From Prevotella herbatica (GTDB lineage: Bacteria > Bacteroidota > Bacteroidia > Bacteroidales > Bacteroidaceae): a stretch of DNA of 64,000 nt. Below the pieces are notes generated by a model. It made no database searches. It was given only the letters and a program-made list of their open reading frames with translations, and was not told where the DNA came from. The translations under genes were made by a program, and so were the position numbers. The stretch lies in assembly GCF_017347605.1 (NCBI RefSeq), contig NZ_AP024484.1, forward strand, positions 2,990,501 through 3,054,500, given 5' to 3'. Below, in pieces: positions 37,076-46,717 of the stretch (positions within the stretch are counted from its first letter, which is position 1; each line of letters opens with the position of its first letter).

Positions 37076-37411
37076 AACTATTCCATTTTGAATTTACCCT
37101 CAATTTATTCTTCAATGTTGAAGTTTATAAAATTGGCTCTTAATGCAAAGTTAGTAAAAAAACATCAATTAGCAAGAATGTAGATTGAATTTTTTAAATG
37201 GCTCAATGGTTTAACATCGCTGTATTGTATTGAAAATGAAGCATATCGGTTAAATAATGTATTTATAAGCACCAAATGTGTAATTTGAGAGTTTTAAATC
37301 GAAATAAGTCTTATTTTTCTCGTCTTTCTCGAATATTTTGACTATATTTACAAGAAATCAATATGTCTATATATTTTGTAGACAAGTATTTAACATTTTA
37401 AATTTAAGATT
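37076..37411. other. Divergent intergenic region
   Basis: About 335 AT-rich bases between the glutaredoxin-like gene and the rightward 44-aa ORF. No exact TTTG-N19-TAnnTTTG pair is seen for the rightward unit; TATATATTTTG at 37369-37379 is the closest -7-like sequence. Confidence 0.4.
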
Positions 37412-37546
37412 ATGAAGGATAAAGGTACTCGAGAAATTAAGAAAAAACCTCAAACAGATAAGATAAAGGTTAAAAGTGATTATCAGATTGAGAAAGATAG
37501 AACTGGAGACAGTTTCACCCGAAGTATAACAAAGAAAGCACAATGA
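37412..37546 (+). CDS. 44-aa basic protein overlapping the GH130 gene
   Basis: ATG at 37412 opens a 44-codon frame (MKDKGTREIKKKPQTDKIKV and on to ITKKAQ) that ends in TGA overlapping the next ATG (ATGA at 37543-37546). The product is strongly charged and Lys-rich without a signal or hydrophobic segment. The 4-nt stop-start overlap, repeated between the next two genes, argues for a translated leader or partner. The function is unknown. Confidence 0.55.
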   Translation: MKDKGTREIKKKPQTDKIKVKSDYQIEKDRTGDSFTRSITKKAQ

Positions 37547-38577
37547 TAGCAGTAAAAAGAGAAGGTGTTATTCTTGAAACAACCAATTTAGACTTTGAAG
37601 ATGAAAGTGTTATTAATCCAGCTGTAATTGTTGATGGTGGCGTGATACACATGTTTTACAGAGCAGTAAAGACAGGTAATATTTCGTCAATAGGCTATTG
37701 TAGGCTTGAAAATCCATTAAAAGTAGTTTATAGGGCAAGTAAACCTATATTATTTCCAAGTCTTGATAATGAATGCCATGGTATAGAAGATCCTCGAATA
37801 GTAAAAATAGATGATACTTTCTATCTGACATATACAGCTTATGATGGCGATAATGTCGTTGGAGCGCTTGCTACTTCAAAAGACTTAAAGCATTTTACGC
37901 GTTCTGGGGTAATTACATCTCAGATTTCTTATTCAAAATTTGTTGAATGGCTAAAGAATGATAAGCATCCCCACAACGATAAGTACTTTAGATTATATAA
38001 TCGACGACAATTTGCCACAAATACGGGTAAGCTTCTTTATATACTGGACAAGGATTTAGTTATGTTTCCAAGTAAAATAAATGGAAAATTCTTCTTTCTT
38101 CATCGCATAAGACCTGATATTCAGAGCTTATCTATCAATAAGATTGATGATCTTACTCTTCCATTTTGGAAAGAATACTATTCTAATTTTAGCAAGCATA
38201 TATTTTTTAAGCCACATTATAATCATGAATCAAGCTATATAGGGGCAGGCTGTCCGCCAATAAAGGTAGATGAAGGCTGGCTTATGATTTATCATAGTGT
38301 TTATGATACAACAGAAGGATATGTTTATTCTGCAAGCGTGGCTTTGCTAAATAAATTCAATCCATCTATAGAAATTGCAAGATTGCCATATCCTTTACTA
38401 AAGCCAGAAAAAGATTATGAGACTAAAGGTGTCGTTAATCATGTTTGCTTTCCTACTGGTGCGATAATCTGGGACGACAGACTTTATATATATTATGGGG
38501 CAGCAGATAAATGCATTGCATGCGCTTCTGTGTCTTTAAAAGAATTAATTGATGAATTACTAAATTATACAAAATGA
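37543..38577 (+). CDS. GH130 family phosphorylase (mannoside phosphorylase type)
   Basis: A 344-aa five-bladed propeller enzyme. NPAVIVDGGVIHMFYRAV (about residue 26), GIEDPRIVKIDDTFYLTYTAYDG (about 82; the Asp is the general acid) and GAGCPPIKVDEGWLMIYH (about 236) are GH130 signatures. GH130 enzymes phosphorolyse beta-mannosides to mannose 1-phosphate. There is no signal peptide, so it is cytoplasmic. It overlaps the GT4 gene downstream by 4 nt, which suggests coupled synthesis and turnover of a mannoside glycan; linkage specificity is undetermined. Confidence 0.87.
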   Translation: MIAVKREGVILETTNLDFEDESVINPAVIVDGGVIHMFYRAVKTGNISSIGYCRLENPLKVVYRASKPILFPSLDNECHGIEDPRIVKIDDTFYLTYTAYDGDNVVGALATSKDLKHFTRSGVITSQISYSKFVEWLKNDKHPHNDKYFRLYNRRQFATNTGKLLYILDKDLVMFPSKINGKFFFLHRIRPDIQSLSINKIDDLTLPFWKEYYSNFSKHIFFKPHYNHESSYIGAGCPPIKVDEGWLMIYHSVYDTTEGYVYSASVALLNKFNPSIEIARLPYPLLKPEKDYETKGVVNHVCFPTGAIIWDDRLYIYYGAADKCIACASVSLKELIDELLNYTK

Positions 38578-40766
38578 AACACGTATTATGTATTACAACT
38601 TTTCCTCCACGTGTATGCGGGATAGCAACCTTTTCTTACGACTTGATACAAGCTATAAATAAGAAATTTCAAGACGATTATATTGTTGATGTGTGTGCTG
38701 TAGAATCAAGCCTTGAACATCATTCATACGACGACAGAGTAAAGTATGTTTTAAATACATCAGATAAGAAAGATTTTGATATAATTTCAAAAAGAATTAA
38801 TAATGATACCAATGTTGATTTAGTCTGTATTCAGCATGAGTTCGGACTTTATATTGAGAATCAAGATGCTTTTTTGAAATTTGTTAAAGCTATAAAGAAG
38901 CCTGTAGTTATTGTTTTTCATACCGTATTGTCTAATCCTAAAGATTTCTCACGAGAGTATTTGTGTAATGTGATAGATGCTTGTCAGGCTGTTATAGTGA
39001 TGACAAAATCATCATCAGATATTCTGCAAAAAGAGTATCATGTTGAAAACAGTAAAATAAGCATCATTCCACATGGAACTCATTTGGTTTCACAAATTAG
39101 TAAAGATGAGCTAAAAGAAAAATATGGATACTCCGGGCGCAAAATACTATCTACATTTGGATTACTAAGTCCTGGTAAAAGCATTGAGACAACTCTTGAT
39201 GCTTTACCTGCTATCATAAAGGAACATCCATCTGTTTTATTTTTAATTATAGGAGAGACTCATCCTACGTTGGTTAAAAAATATGGAGAAGTTTATCGTG
39301 ATAGTCTTGAGGCAAAAGTGAAGAAACTTGATTTGTCTAACAATGTAAAGTTTATCAATAAATATCTTGATACAAATATATTGCTTGAATATTTGCAGAT
39401 GACAGATTTATATTTGTTTACATCTTCTGATCCTAATCAGGCTGTGAGCGGCACTTTTGTTTATGCACTTAGTTGCGGATGCCCAATCATTGCTACGCCA
39501 ATACCTCACGCATTTGAACTGTTGAGCGATAATACTGGAGTCATTTTTAATTTCAATGATTCATTGCAGTTAGCAAAGTCTACAAATATACTACTGAATG
39601 ATGATAATCTTCGTGCACAAATGAGTATTTCTGGATTGCAAAAAACTGCATTCACAGCTTGGGAAAATACAGCCATAGCTTATACTTTGCTTTTTGAAAA
39701 GATTCTGCAATCTGATAAAAGGTTGACATATTCGCTACCAGAGATTAATCTAGATCATATTCTGAGTATGAGTCAACAGTTAGGAATGATACAATTCTCA
39801 AATGGAAACCAACCTGATTTAGAATCTGGATATACTCTTGATGATAATGCAAGAGCACTTATTTCTATCTGTATGGTAGAGGAGGGCGATGAGCATCCCA
39901 AATACGGTGAATACATTGAGCGTTATTTAAATTTCATTTCGTTGTGCCAGCAAGAAGACGGAACACTGAAAAACTATGTAGATAAAGATGGTAAGTTTAC
40001 TGCTCAAAATGAAGATGTGCTACTTGAAGATAGTAATGGACGTGCTATATGGGCTCTTGGATATTTTATTTTACATGGTAACAGCATTCATAAATCATAT
40101 ATTTGGGCAGCAGAAAAAGCGATCAGACTCACATTTCCAAATCTTAGTAGAATAAAATCTCCTAGAAGCATTGCGTTTGCGATTAAAGGATTATACTATT
40201 ATTATATGAAAAAGCCTTCTCCATATTTATATGATAAGATAGAAATGCTTGCTAACAAATTATCTGACTTGTATATTTCTGCCAAATGTAATGGATGGAA
40301 ATGGTTTGAACCTTATCTTACATACGAGAATGCTACTTTGCCAGAGAGCATTTTATGTGCATATAATGTGACCCAAAGTCAGAAGTTTAAAGATATTTCT
40401 AAAGAGTCGTTTGACTTTTTGTTAGAGAAAATATTTATTGATGGAAAAATCAAAGTTATCTCAAATCATAATTGGCTGAATAAGGGTGAGCAGAACAATA
40501 AATATGGCGAGCAGCCTGTTGATGTTGCCGGCACTGTAATTGCTTTAGCTAAATTCTATGATGAATTTCAAGATAAAGAATATATTCAAAAACAAAAGGT
40601 AGCTTTCAGTTGGTTTATGGGCAACAATCATCTTCATCAAATCATATATAATCCTGCTACAGGTGGATGTTATGACGGACTTGAAAAGAATAATATAAAT
40701 TTGAATCAAGGTGCCGAGTCAACCGTATGTTATCTTATGGCCCGACTTTCGCTTATAAAAGAATAA
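38574..40766 (+). CDS. GT4 glycosyltransferase fused to an alpha/alpha-helical domain
   Basis: A 730-aa cytoplasmic protein. Residues 1-375 form a GT-B family 4 glycosyltransferase (PPRVCGIATFSYDL start, TFGLLSPGKSIETTLDALPAI mid). The usual E-x7-E motif is replaced around residue 285 by NQAVSGTFVYALSCG, lacking the first Glu. Residues 390-730 are an alpha/alpha-toroid-like domain (SGYTLDDNARALISICMV, EDSNGRAIWALGYF). This C-terminal part resembles the six-hairpin domains of glycoside hydrolases or lyases. It is coupled by overlap to the GH130 gene; donor and acceptor are unknown. Confidence 0.82.
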   Translation: MKHVLCITTFPPRVCGIATFSYDLIQAINKKFQDDYIVDVCAVESSLEHHSYDDRVKYVLNTSDKKDFDIISKRINNDTNVDLVCIQHEFGLYIENQDAFLKFVKAIKKPVVIVFHTVLSNPKDFSREYLCNVIDACQAVIVMTKSSSDILQKEYHVENSKISIIPHGTHLVSQISKDELKEKYGYSGRKILSTFGLLSPGKSIETTLDALPAIIKEHPSVLFLIIGETHPTLVKKYGEVYRDSLEAKVKKLDLSNNVKFINKYLDTNILLEYLQMTDLYLFTSSDPNQAVSGTFVYALSCGCPIIATPIPHAFELLSDNTGVIFNFNDSLQLAKSTNILLNDDNLRAQMSISGLQKTAFTAWENTAIAYTLLFEKILQSDKRLTYSLPEINLDHILSMSQQLGMIQFSNGNQPDLESGYTLDDNARALISICMVEEGDEHPKYGEYIERYLNFISLCQQEDGTLKNYVDKDGKFTAQNEDVLLEDSNGRAIWALGYFILHGNSIHKSYIWAAEKAIRLTFPNLSRIKSPRSIAFAIKGLYYYYMKKPSPYLYDKIEMLANKLSDLYISAKCNGWKWFEPYLTYENATLPESILCAYNVTQSQKFKDISKESFDFLLEKIFIDGKIKVISNHNWLNKGEQNNKYGEQPVDVAGTVIALAKFYDEFQDKEYIQKQKVAFSWFMGNNHLHQIIYNPATGGCYDGLEKNNINLNQGAESTVCYLMARLSLIKE

Positions 40767-40788
40767 GATAGATAGTTATTTCTTATAC

Positions 40789-40824
40789 AAGAGCCCCAAT
40801 ACATTATTTTGTATTGGGGCTCTT
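40789..40824. terminator. Terminator after the GT4 gene
   Basis: A 15-bp perfect stem (40789-40803 with 40810-40824) and a 6-nt loop. The A/T-flanked ends allow use by both convergent transcripts. Confidence 0.9.
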
Positions 40825-40911
40825 AATATTATATATTACTTATTCTGTTTTATCTTAGCCGATTTATTCTTTTAGTGGCAAACTCAGGAATAAGTTCCAC
40901 TATTTGCTTAG

Positions 40912-41823
40912 TTAGTTGTGTCGTTTCAACATCTTCACATATTTATTTAGCGCATTGTCAAGAATCTTTGGAGCTTCGATAAAAGGGAAGTGACCGCAAT
41001 CAGCTCCTACTAGTAGCATATCAGGGAAATGGACACTTTTATAGAATTTCGGACCAATAGCATAATCTTTTTTGCCATAGAAGAATAGTACAGGTTTATT
41101 TACTGTTTTTGTAAGTGGACGGAAATCTCTCCAATATTCATCCATAAATATAACTTTGCTGCCATCACTATTGTGTTTGGAATAGTCTGTAGCCGAGTCT
41201 ACTATGTCATTATACTTCTTCTGTGGAGTAAAAATCTGCCATCTGTTGTCATTATTCAAAAATGGAAAGACCGCCATCATTCTATCTATTGTTTTGATAT
41301 TTGGATCGAGTGCTGTTTTATTAGCTTTGTTGCCAATTATTTCGATAGCTTTAGGTAGCCAACTTTCCTGGAAACTTGCATCCATGCATAGAGTGCAATT
41401 CATAAAGATCAGCCCATCAATATCATCTTTATGTGCTTCCCAATATGCCATAGTAAGTATTCCCCCGAAAGAATGACCTAACACAAGCCATGAGTGAAAT
41501 CCTAAAGCTTTTCTTACTTCCTCGAAGTCTTTGATTTGTCGTGAGAGAGTATAATCGCTATCACGTGGACTCTCAGACCGTCCGACTCCTCGTTGATCAA
41601 GGTATATCATCTTGAAATGCTTTTCAAGTATATTTCCCCCAAGCTTTTGCATCCATTCTGATCCAGAACCAGGTCCGCCATGTAGATATAGGCAGGGAGT
41701 GCCTTCTCCGCGTACTTCAACATATAGTCTTGTCCCGTCAGACATTTTAATCATCTGTTGAGCGGATGATTGTAATGTAGAGAGTAACATCATTATTATT
41801 GCTATTTTTCTTAGTACTTTCAT
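40912..41823 (-). CDS. Exported alpha/beta hydrolase (proline iminopeptidase-like)
   Basis: A 303-aa hydrolase with a signal peptide (MKVLRKIAIIMMLLSTLQSS, cleaved near AQQ). HGGPGSGSEWM is the oxyanion loop, LDQRGVGRSESP follows, LVLGHSFGGILTM holds the nucleophile Ser, and GADCGHFPFIEAP near the end holds the catalytic His. The HGGPG motif is typical of prolyl iminopeptidases (S33). The substrate could be N-terminal proline peptides or a small ester. ATG 41823 is chosen because the extra upstream residues would precede the signal peptide. Confidence 0.85.
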   Translation of the reverse strand: MKVLRKIAIIMMLLSTLQSSAQQMIKMSDGTRLYVEVRGEGTPCLYLHGGPGSGSEWMQKLGGNILEKHFKMIYLDQRGVGRSESPRDSDYTLSRQIKDFEEVRKALGFHSWLVLGHSFGGILTMAYWEAHKDDIDGLIFMNCTLCMDASFQESWLPKAIEIIGNKANKTALDPNIKTIDRMMAVFPFLNNDNRWQIFTPQKKYNDIVDSATDYSKHNSDGSKVIFMDEYWRDFRPLTKTVNKPVLFFYGKKDYAIGPKFYKSVHFPDMLLVGADCGHFPFIEAPKILDNALNKYVKMLKRHN

Positions 41824-42030
41824 ATTATTCTTAAATCTCAAATTTGTAATCGATAATATACCGATATAGTAGCAATACATGTTAGCTACTCATTAAATGG
41901 CATTATATTCAAAGCACAAAGATAATGTAGTTTATTCATACTTCAAAGTAATTAATTAGATATTTGTTGAATAGATAAGTTGCATTTCAGTTGACACTCG
42001 CTACAATTAAAAGATTACCGGTCTTATTTC

Positions 42031-42061
42031 TTTGAAATCCCAATCGTTTCAGTTATCTTTG
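42031..42061 (+). promoter_or_regulatory. Consensus promoter of the HAD hydrolase gene
   Basis: TTTG at 42031-42034, a 19-nt spacer and TATCTTTG at 42054-42061, 17 nt before the ATG. Confidence 0.85.
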
Positions 42062-42078
42062 CAGAAAAAGATAGTCTT

Positions 42079-42687
42079 ATGATTAAAAATGTAGTTTTTG
42101 ATTTCGGTGGTGTGCTTGTTCAGTATGACTTTGTGGGTTTCTTCGCTAAGATATTAGGTAGCAGGGAACAAGGAGAATGGTTTATGCAGAATGTTTTGCC
42201 ACATAGCATTAATAATGATATGGATCTTGAGTTTCATAATTTCCGTTATTATATTGAACAGCAGCAGAGACTCTGGCCTGACTATGCTGAGGCTTTGGAT
42301 ATCTTTGATGAGCATTATATTGATGTCTTTACTTGCGAAACAGAAGGCATTAGAGACTTGATACTAAGTCTTAAAGCTCGTGGTTATAGAATTTTGGGAC
42401 TATCTAATTGGTCGAGTAGAGTATATGATGTGATTGATAAATTTGATATTTTCAATTTGATTGAAGATAGTCTTATTTCTAAGGATGTGCATCAGCTTAA
42501 ACCTAATAAGGATATATATGAATCATTTCTCAATAAGTTCCATGTTAAAGCTGACGAATGCGTATTCATAGATGATAAACCAGAAAATATAGAAGGCTGT
42601 AAAACTGTTGGAATGAACGGAATCGTTTTTAAGAATAGCAAACAGCTTAAGCAAGAACTTGATAAACTTTTGCAATCTGATAACTAG
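42079..42687 (+). CDS. HAD-superfamily phosphatase
   Basis: A 202-aa HAD hydrolase (subfamily IA, YihX-like). Motif I is degenerate: VVFDFGGVLVQYD has the first Asp, while the second position is Gly-Gly as in YihX-type enzymes. Motif II is LGLSNWS, motif III the Lys in HQLKPNKDIYESFL, and motif IV ECVFIDDKPENIEG. It dephosphorylates sugar phosphates or nucleotides; alpha-glucose 1-phosphate is the known YihX substrate. It is monocistronic, with a perfect promoter. Confidence 0.88.
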   Translation: MIKNVVFDFGGVLVQYDFVGFFAKILGSREQGEWFMQNVLPHSINNDMDLEFHNFRYYIEQQQRLWPDYAEALDIFDEHYIDVFTCETEGIRDLILSLKARGYRILGLSNWSSRVYDVIDKFDIFNLIEDSLISKDVHQLKPNKDIYESFLNKFHVKADECVFIDDKPENIEGCKTVGMNGIVFKNSKQLKQELDKLLQSDN

Positions 42688-42834
42688 ATTTATAGTTCAT
42701 AACTAGTTGCGTAATTTAGTTTAATGATTATCAATTAAAACTATCATTTACAGTTCTTTATGTGCTTAGTATATTTTATATAACTTGCCATATTGAGCAA
42801 TGCGTAGTAGATGAATAAATATAAAAGGAGTAAT

Positions 42835-43359
42835 ATGAAAGAGATTAACTACAAGGACATGAAGTTTAATCCGTTTAACCTCATTGGTGGTGAATGGATG
42901 TTAGTGACTGCTGGTAACGAACAGTCTGGTTGTAACACAATGACTGCATCTTGGGGGCATCTCGGATGCTTATGGGGACATAATGATCCTACGGCTGTTA
43001 TTTATCTGCGCCCATCACGTTACACGAAGGAATTTGTTGACAAGGAAGAGTATTTCACACTTTGCGTAATGGACAAGTCCTTCAAGAAACAAATGGCATA
43101 TTTAGGTAGTATGTCTGGTCGTAATGAGAATAAGATAGAAAAGGCTGGTCTTACCCCAGTATATACAAATGAATCTGTTTACTTCTCAGAGGCTAAACTT
43201 GTACTTATCTGCAAGAAAGAATATAAGGCAGAACTTCAGGATAGCGGTTTTATTTATCAAGACACGATAGATGAGTGTTATCCCAAAGGTGACTTCCATA
43301 CGATGTATGTGGGCAAGATTGAGAAAGTTTTGGTACGTGATGATGAGTATCTAAAATAA
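42835..43359 (+). CDS. Flavin reductase-like FMN-binding protein
   Basis: A 174-aa flavin reductase-domain protein. NPFNLIGGEWMLVTAG, NTMTASWGHLGCLWG and VYLRPSRYTKEFVD-type segments form the FMN site. The start ATG at 42835 has an AGGAG site 7 nt upstream, so the upstream in-frame ATG at 42811 is less likely. Family members reduce flavins or act as FMN-dependent redox proteins. The last 44 nt before the stop are repeated exactly at 50032-50075, in a truncated copy. Confidence 0.87.
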   Translation: MKEINYKDMKFNPFNLIGGEWMLVTAGNEQSGCNTMTASWGHLGCLWGHNDPTAVIYLRPSRYTKEFVDKEEYFTLCVMDKSFKKQMAYLGSMSGRNENKIEKAGLTPVYTNESVYFSEAKLVLICKKEYKAELQDSGFIYQDTIDECYPKGDFHTMYVGKIEKVLVRDDEYLK

Positions 43360-43410
43360 ATGAGCTATGCCCGATTTACTAATCGTGGCTACCTTCTATA
43401 TATAAAATTT

Positions 43411-43451
43411 GCCTTCAATCTTCGCAGACATACACCATGCAGATTGAAGGC
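43411..43451. terminator. Bidirectional hairpin between flavin reductase and dehydrogenase genes
   Basis: GCCTTCAATCT (43411-43421) pairs with 43441-43451 across a 19-nt loop, with A/T-rich outer sequence on both sides. Confidence 0.75.
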
Positions 43452-43473
43452 AATATTTTAAATCTTGGTTCTA

Positions 43474-44490
43474 TTAGAATTTAACGAGAATACGGAAAAC
43501 TTTACCTGGATTAGAAGCCCATTCTTTCATAGCATCAAAGGCTCCATCAGGGCCAGTCTCGTTTGATATAAGTTCGTCTACAGGACAATTACCCGCCTTA
43601 AGATAATTTATCACTGCACGGAAATCAGCAGGAAGGGCATTTCTTGAACCACGAATATCAAGTTCTTTCTGAACAAACAATTTGGTTTGAAAACTTACTT
43701 CTGTTTTGCTATAACCAATGTATGTTACTCTGCCCGTAAAACTAACTTCTTCTACAGCCATAACATATGTAGCCGGACTTCCTACTGCCTCTATAACTAC
43801 ATCCACGCCGAATCCGCCTGTAATACTCTGTATCCGTTCGTGAACATTTTCTGTCATCGAATTAACAGTATATGCCGCTCCTATTCTTTTAGCCAAAGCA
43901 AGTTTCTCATCATCTATGTCTACTGCGATCACTGATGCACCTCGCTGAGATGCACGGATAACAGCACCTAGACCGACCATTCCACAGCCTACAACCATAA
44001 CAAACTCATTGTCAATAACCTGAGCACGAGAAACAGCATGAAATCCAACACTCATCGGTTCGATAAGCGCACATGTGCGACTTGATATTCCTTCGGCTGG
44101 TATTATTTTCTGCCATGGCAATACTGCATATTGGCACATTACTCCATTACGCTGTACACCTAATGTCTCGTTATGTTCGCAAGCATTAACACGACCATTT
44201 CTACATGATGCGCATTTACCACAATTGGTATATGGATTTAGCGTTACGTTCATTCCTTTTGTGAAACCTTCGGGCACTCCTTCGCCTATTTTTTCTATTA
44301 CGGCGCCTACCTCATGACCTGGGATAATGGGCAGATTTACCATTGGGTTTCTTCCTAAAAATGTATTCAAATCTGAACCGCAGAAACCTACATACTCTAT
44401 TTTAACCATTACCTCACCGACACCTAATACAGGTTTGTCGATATCTACTACTCTCATTTCATGAGGGTTTACTATTTGAACTGCTTTCAT
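43474..44490 (-). CDS. Zinc-dependent sugar/polyol dehydrogenase (MDR family)
   Basis: A 338-aa medium-chain dehydrogenase. YVGFCGSDLNTF (catalytic zinc Cys), IIPGHEVGAVIEKIGEG, the structural zinc cluster CGKCASCRNGRVNAC and the nucleotide motif VGCGMVGLGAV are present. It oxidises a secondary alcohol with NAD(P). It is last gene of the AKR-amidohydrolase-transporter-dehydrogenase unit, so a role in oxidising a sugar acid intermediate (for example a 2-keto-3-deoxy acid in the L-fucose-type route) is a reasonable inference. Confidence 0.87.
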   Translation of the reverse strand: MKAVQIVNPHEMRVVDIDKPVLGVGEVMVKIEYVGFCGSDLNTFLGRNPMVNLPIIPGHEVGAVIEKIGEGVPEGFTKGMNVTLNPYTNCGKCASCRNGRVNACEHNETLGVQRNGVMCQYAVLPWQKIIPAEGISSRTCALIEPMSVGFHAVSRAQVIDNEFVMVVGCGMVGLGAVIRASQRGASVIAVDIDDEKLALAKRIGAAYTVNSMTENVHERIQSITGGFGVDVVIEAVGSPATYVMAVEEVSFTGRVTYIGYSKTEVSFQTKLFVQKELDIRGSRNALPADFRAVINYLKAGNCPVDELISNETGPDGAFDAMKEWASNPGKVFRILVKF

Positions 44491-44523
44491 AATTTATATA
44501 TTTAAATCTTTAATTTCTTGATA

Positions 44524-45780
44524 TTACGATTTTATTTTGTAACCTTTCCATCCGTAATATGCACAGAAGGCGAAACATATCATCGGCACTATATATGCGA
44601 TGTAATATATATGTTCGTTGCAGTGCATGATATAGGCTGTAAACTGTGGTAGGCAGGCATTACCGACGATGGCCATGACCAGAAACGCCGAGCCACTTTT
44701 GGTCTGATCACCAAGTCCTTTAAGTGCCAACGAAAACTGTGTAGGATACATGATAGACATGAAGAACGATACTCCAAGCATACAATACAGTCCGACCATT
44801 CCTCCTGTTGTTACAATAACGCAGCATAATATTATATTGATTATTGCGTATGTAAGCAACATATTTTGAGGGCGGAACTTCACCATCAGTGCGGTGCCAA
44901 TCCAACGGCCCGCCAAAAACGATAGCATATACAGACCAAAGAATGTTGTAGCTGTTTTCTCATCTATCCCTGCATACGAGCAACAGTAGACTAAGAATAG
45001 GCTGTTTACGGCTGTTTGTCCTCCGTTGTAGAAGAACTGAGCTATTACTCCCCAACGAAGATGTGAATGTTTCAATACTTTGAAGTCGATAAGCTTCTCA
45101 TCTTTTGTTTCTGCTTTGCTCTTCATTTCATCGCCAGTCTTTGGAAGTCGATAGAAAATAAATACCACTGCAACTATGATCAGTAATATCGCGAGCATGA
45201 GGTAGGGTAGTTTCATTGCATCCGTTTCTGTTTGGATGTATCCTGCCCACCCGCCAGGATATGTAGACGGAAGTGTTTCTTTTGTATAGTTTGCGCCAGA
45301 AAGTACTAACTTGCTAAGAAACATAGCTGCAATGAAAGCTCCAAGTCCATTAAACGACTGAGCTAGATTGAGTCTGCGTTCTGCTGTTTCTGGTCTTCCT
45401 AATATTGTAACATAAGGGTTTGCTGCTGTTTCGAGGAAACACATTCCTGTAGCTATAACGAAAAATATACACAGGTATGCCCAATATGCTTTCAATATCG
45501 CTGCAGGGAAGAATAGCAAGCCTCCACAAGCAGCAAGTAGCAGACCGAAGATGATACCTGCCTTGTAACTATAACGTTTAAGAAACATAGCTATTGGTAT
45601 TGGGAATATGAAGTATGCCAGCCAATATGCGCTCTCTGTAAATGAAGCTTGAAAAGGATTCAGTTCACAGGTCTTCATCAACTGTCTTATCATTGTAGGC
45701 AATAGGTTGCTGCTTATCGCCCATAAGAAGAAAAGGCAAAAGATTAATGCCAAAGGTATTTTATAAGATTGTTTTTTCAT
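44524..45780 (-). CDS. fucP: FucP-type MFS sugar transporter
   Basis: A 418-aa major facilitator with 12 predicted helices. ETAANPYVTILGRPETAERRLNLAQSFNGLG around residue 115 is the FucP (L-fucose:H+ symporter) family hallmark. A short cytoplasmic loop is rich in Lys and Glu (about 205-220). Substrates of the family include L-fucose, galactose and glucose; fucose or a related sugar is the best guess given the neighbouring aldose dehydrogenase and lactonase-like genes. Confidence 0.85.
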   Translation of the reverse strand: MKKQSYKIPLALIFCLFFLWAISSNLLPTMIRQLMKTCELNPFQASFTESAYWLAYFIFPIPIAMFLKRYSYKAGIIFGLLLAACGGLLFFPAAILKAYWAYLCIFFVIATGMCFLETAANPYVTILGRPETAERRLNLAQSFNGLGAFIAAMFLSKLVLSGANYTKETLPSTYPGGWAGYIQTETDAMKLPYLMLAILLIIVAVVFIFYRLPKTGDEMKSKAETKDEKLIDFKVLKHSHLRWGVIAQFFYNGGQTAVNSLFLVYCCSYAGIDEKTATTFFGLYMLSFLAGRWIGTALMVKFRPQNMLLTYAIINIILCCVIVTTGGMVGLYCMLGVSFFMSIMYPTQFSLALKGLGDQTKSGSAFLVMAIVGNACLPQFTAYIMHCNEHIYYIAYIVPMICFAFCAYYGWKGYKIKS

Positions 45781-45788
45781 AATAATGT

Positions 45789-46712
45789 TTATTCAGACAT
45801 GTTTTTAATATAAGGTATCTCTGGGAAAGAACCGAATCCATAGAACTTACGTGCATTCTCACCAAGGAACAGGCATTTCTCTTGTTCGGTAAAATCAGAA
45901 GACTTTGTAATAAAGTCATACGACATACGATAGGTTATCGCTGTAATTGTACGTGGATAATCTGATCCCCACATCAGTTTGTTCATTCCCACAAGATCGG
46001 CTGCCTCACGTATAGCTTTTACAGCTCCCTTGAAAGGGTAGAATTCATCGTTAAAGAGCCATGTTATACCGCCTGATTCTATCATGACATTCTCATTGCG
46101 GGCAAGCATTATCTGGTCTTTCCATCCACTGCAAGTTACCATTCCGAAATGTCCCAAAGCTATTTTCAGATTTGGACACTCTTCAATCACTTCTTTTATT
46201 TCTGGTATCTGGGTAGTGCCTTCCTCTAATACCAAGGAGAGAATGATGCCGTTGTCGTCCATATAATGGAACATCTGCATCATTTCTTCACAGTTAAGTT
46301 TTACGCGCCCATCGGGTGTCTGCAATCTATGACCGGGGATGGCTATAGCTTTAAATCCCTTTGAAACTAATTGTTTAGCTTCTTCAAGGTAACCTCCTCT
46401 GTGATAATCACATAACCCACATACAAAGAATCTATCACCGAAGCGTGATGCTACATCAGCAAGATAATCATTCTGACATCCGTCTATGAATTCTTGAGTA
46501 ACCACAGCTGCCTCAACCTGAGCATAATCCATGTTAGAGAGAAATACTTCAGCGCTGTTTTTCCCGTCTATCATAAACGGTGGCAACATCTGGCGCATCT
46601 CGCCCATAAACATAGACCTTCCGTTGTTGCATGTCTTTATCTGTTTTCCATTCACCATTGTGTCTTGTTTAAGCCACAGGTGAGAATGTGCGTCTATAAT
46701 ATGATAATACAT
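45789..46712 (-). CDS. Amidohydrolase family 2 (sugar lactonase-like, COG3618)
   Basis: A 307-aa TIM-barrel amidohydrolase with IIDAHSHLWL (metal-binding H-x-H, residues 9-11), AIPGHRL, GHFGM (His on the barrel) and MWGSDYPRT (catalytic Asp) near the end. COG3618 members include L-fuconolactone hydrolase and L-rhamnono-lactonase. Located between the AKR (5-nt gap) and the FucP transporter (8-nt gap), it probably opens the lactone made by the AKR. Confidence 0.83.
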   Translation of the reverse strand: MYYHIIDAHSHLWLKQDTMVNGKQIKTCNNGRSMFMGEMRQMLPPFMIDGKNSAEVFLSNMDYAQVEAAVVTQEFIDGCQNDYLADVASRFGDRFFVCGLCDYHRGGYLEEAKQLVSKGFKAIAIPGHRLQTPDGRVKLNCEEMMQMFHYMDDNGIILSLVLEEGTTQIPEIKEVIEECPNLKIALGHFGMVTCSGWKDQIMLARNENVMIESGGITWLFNDEFYPFKGAVKAIREAADLVGMNKLMWGSDYPRTITAITYRMSYDFITKSSDFTEQEKCLFLGENARKFYGFGSFPEIPYIKNMSE

Positions 46713-46717
46713 GTCTC

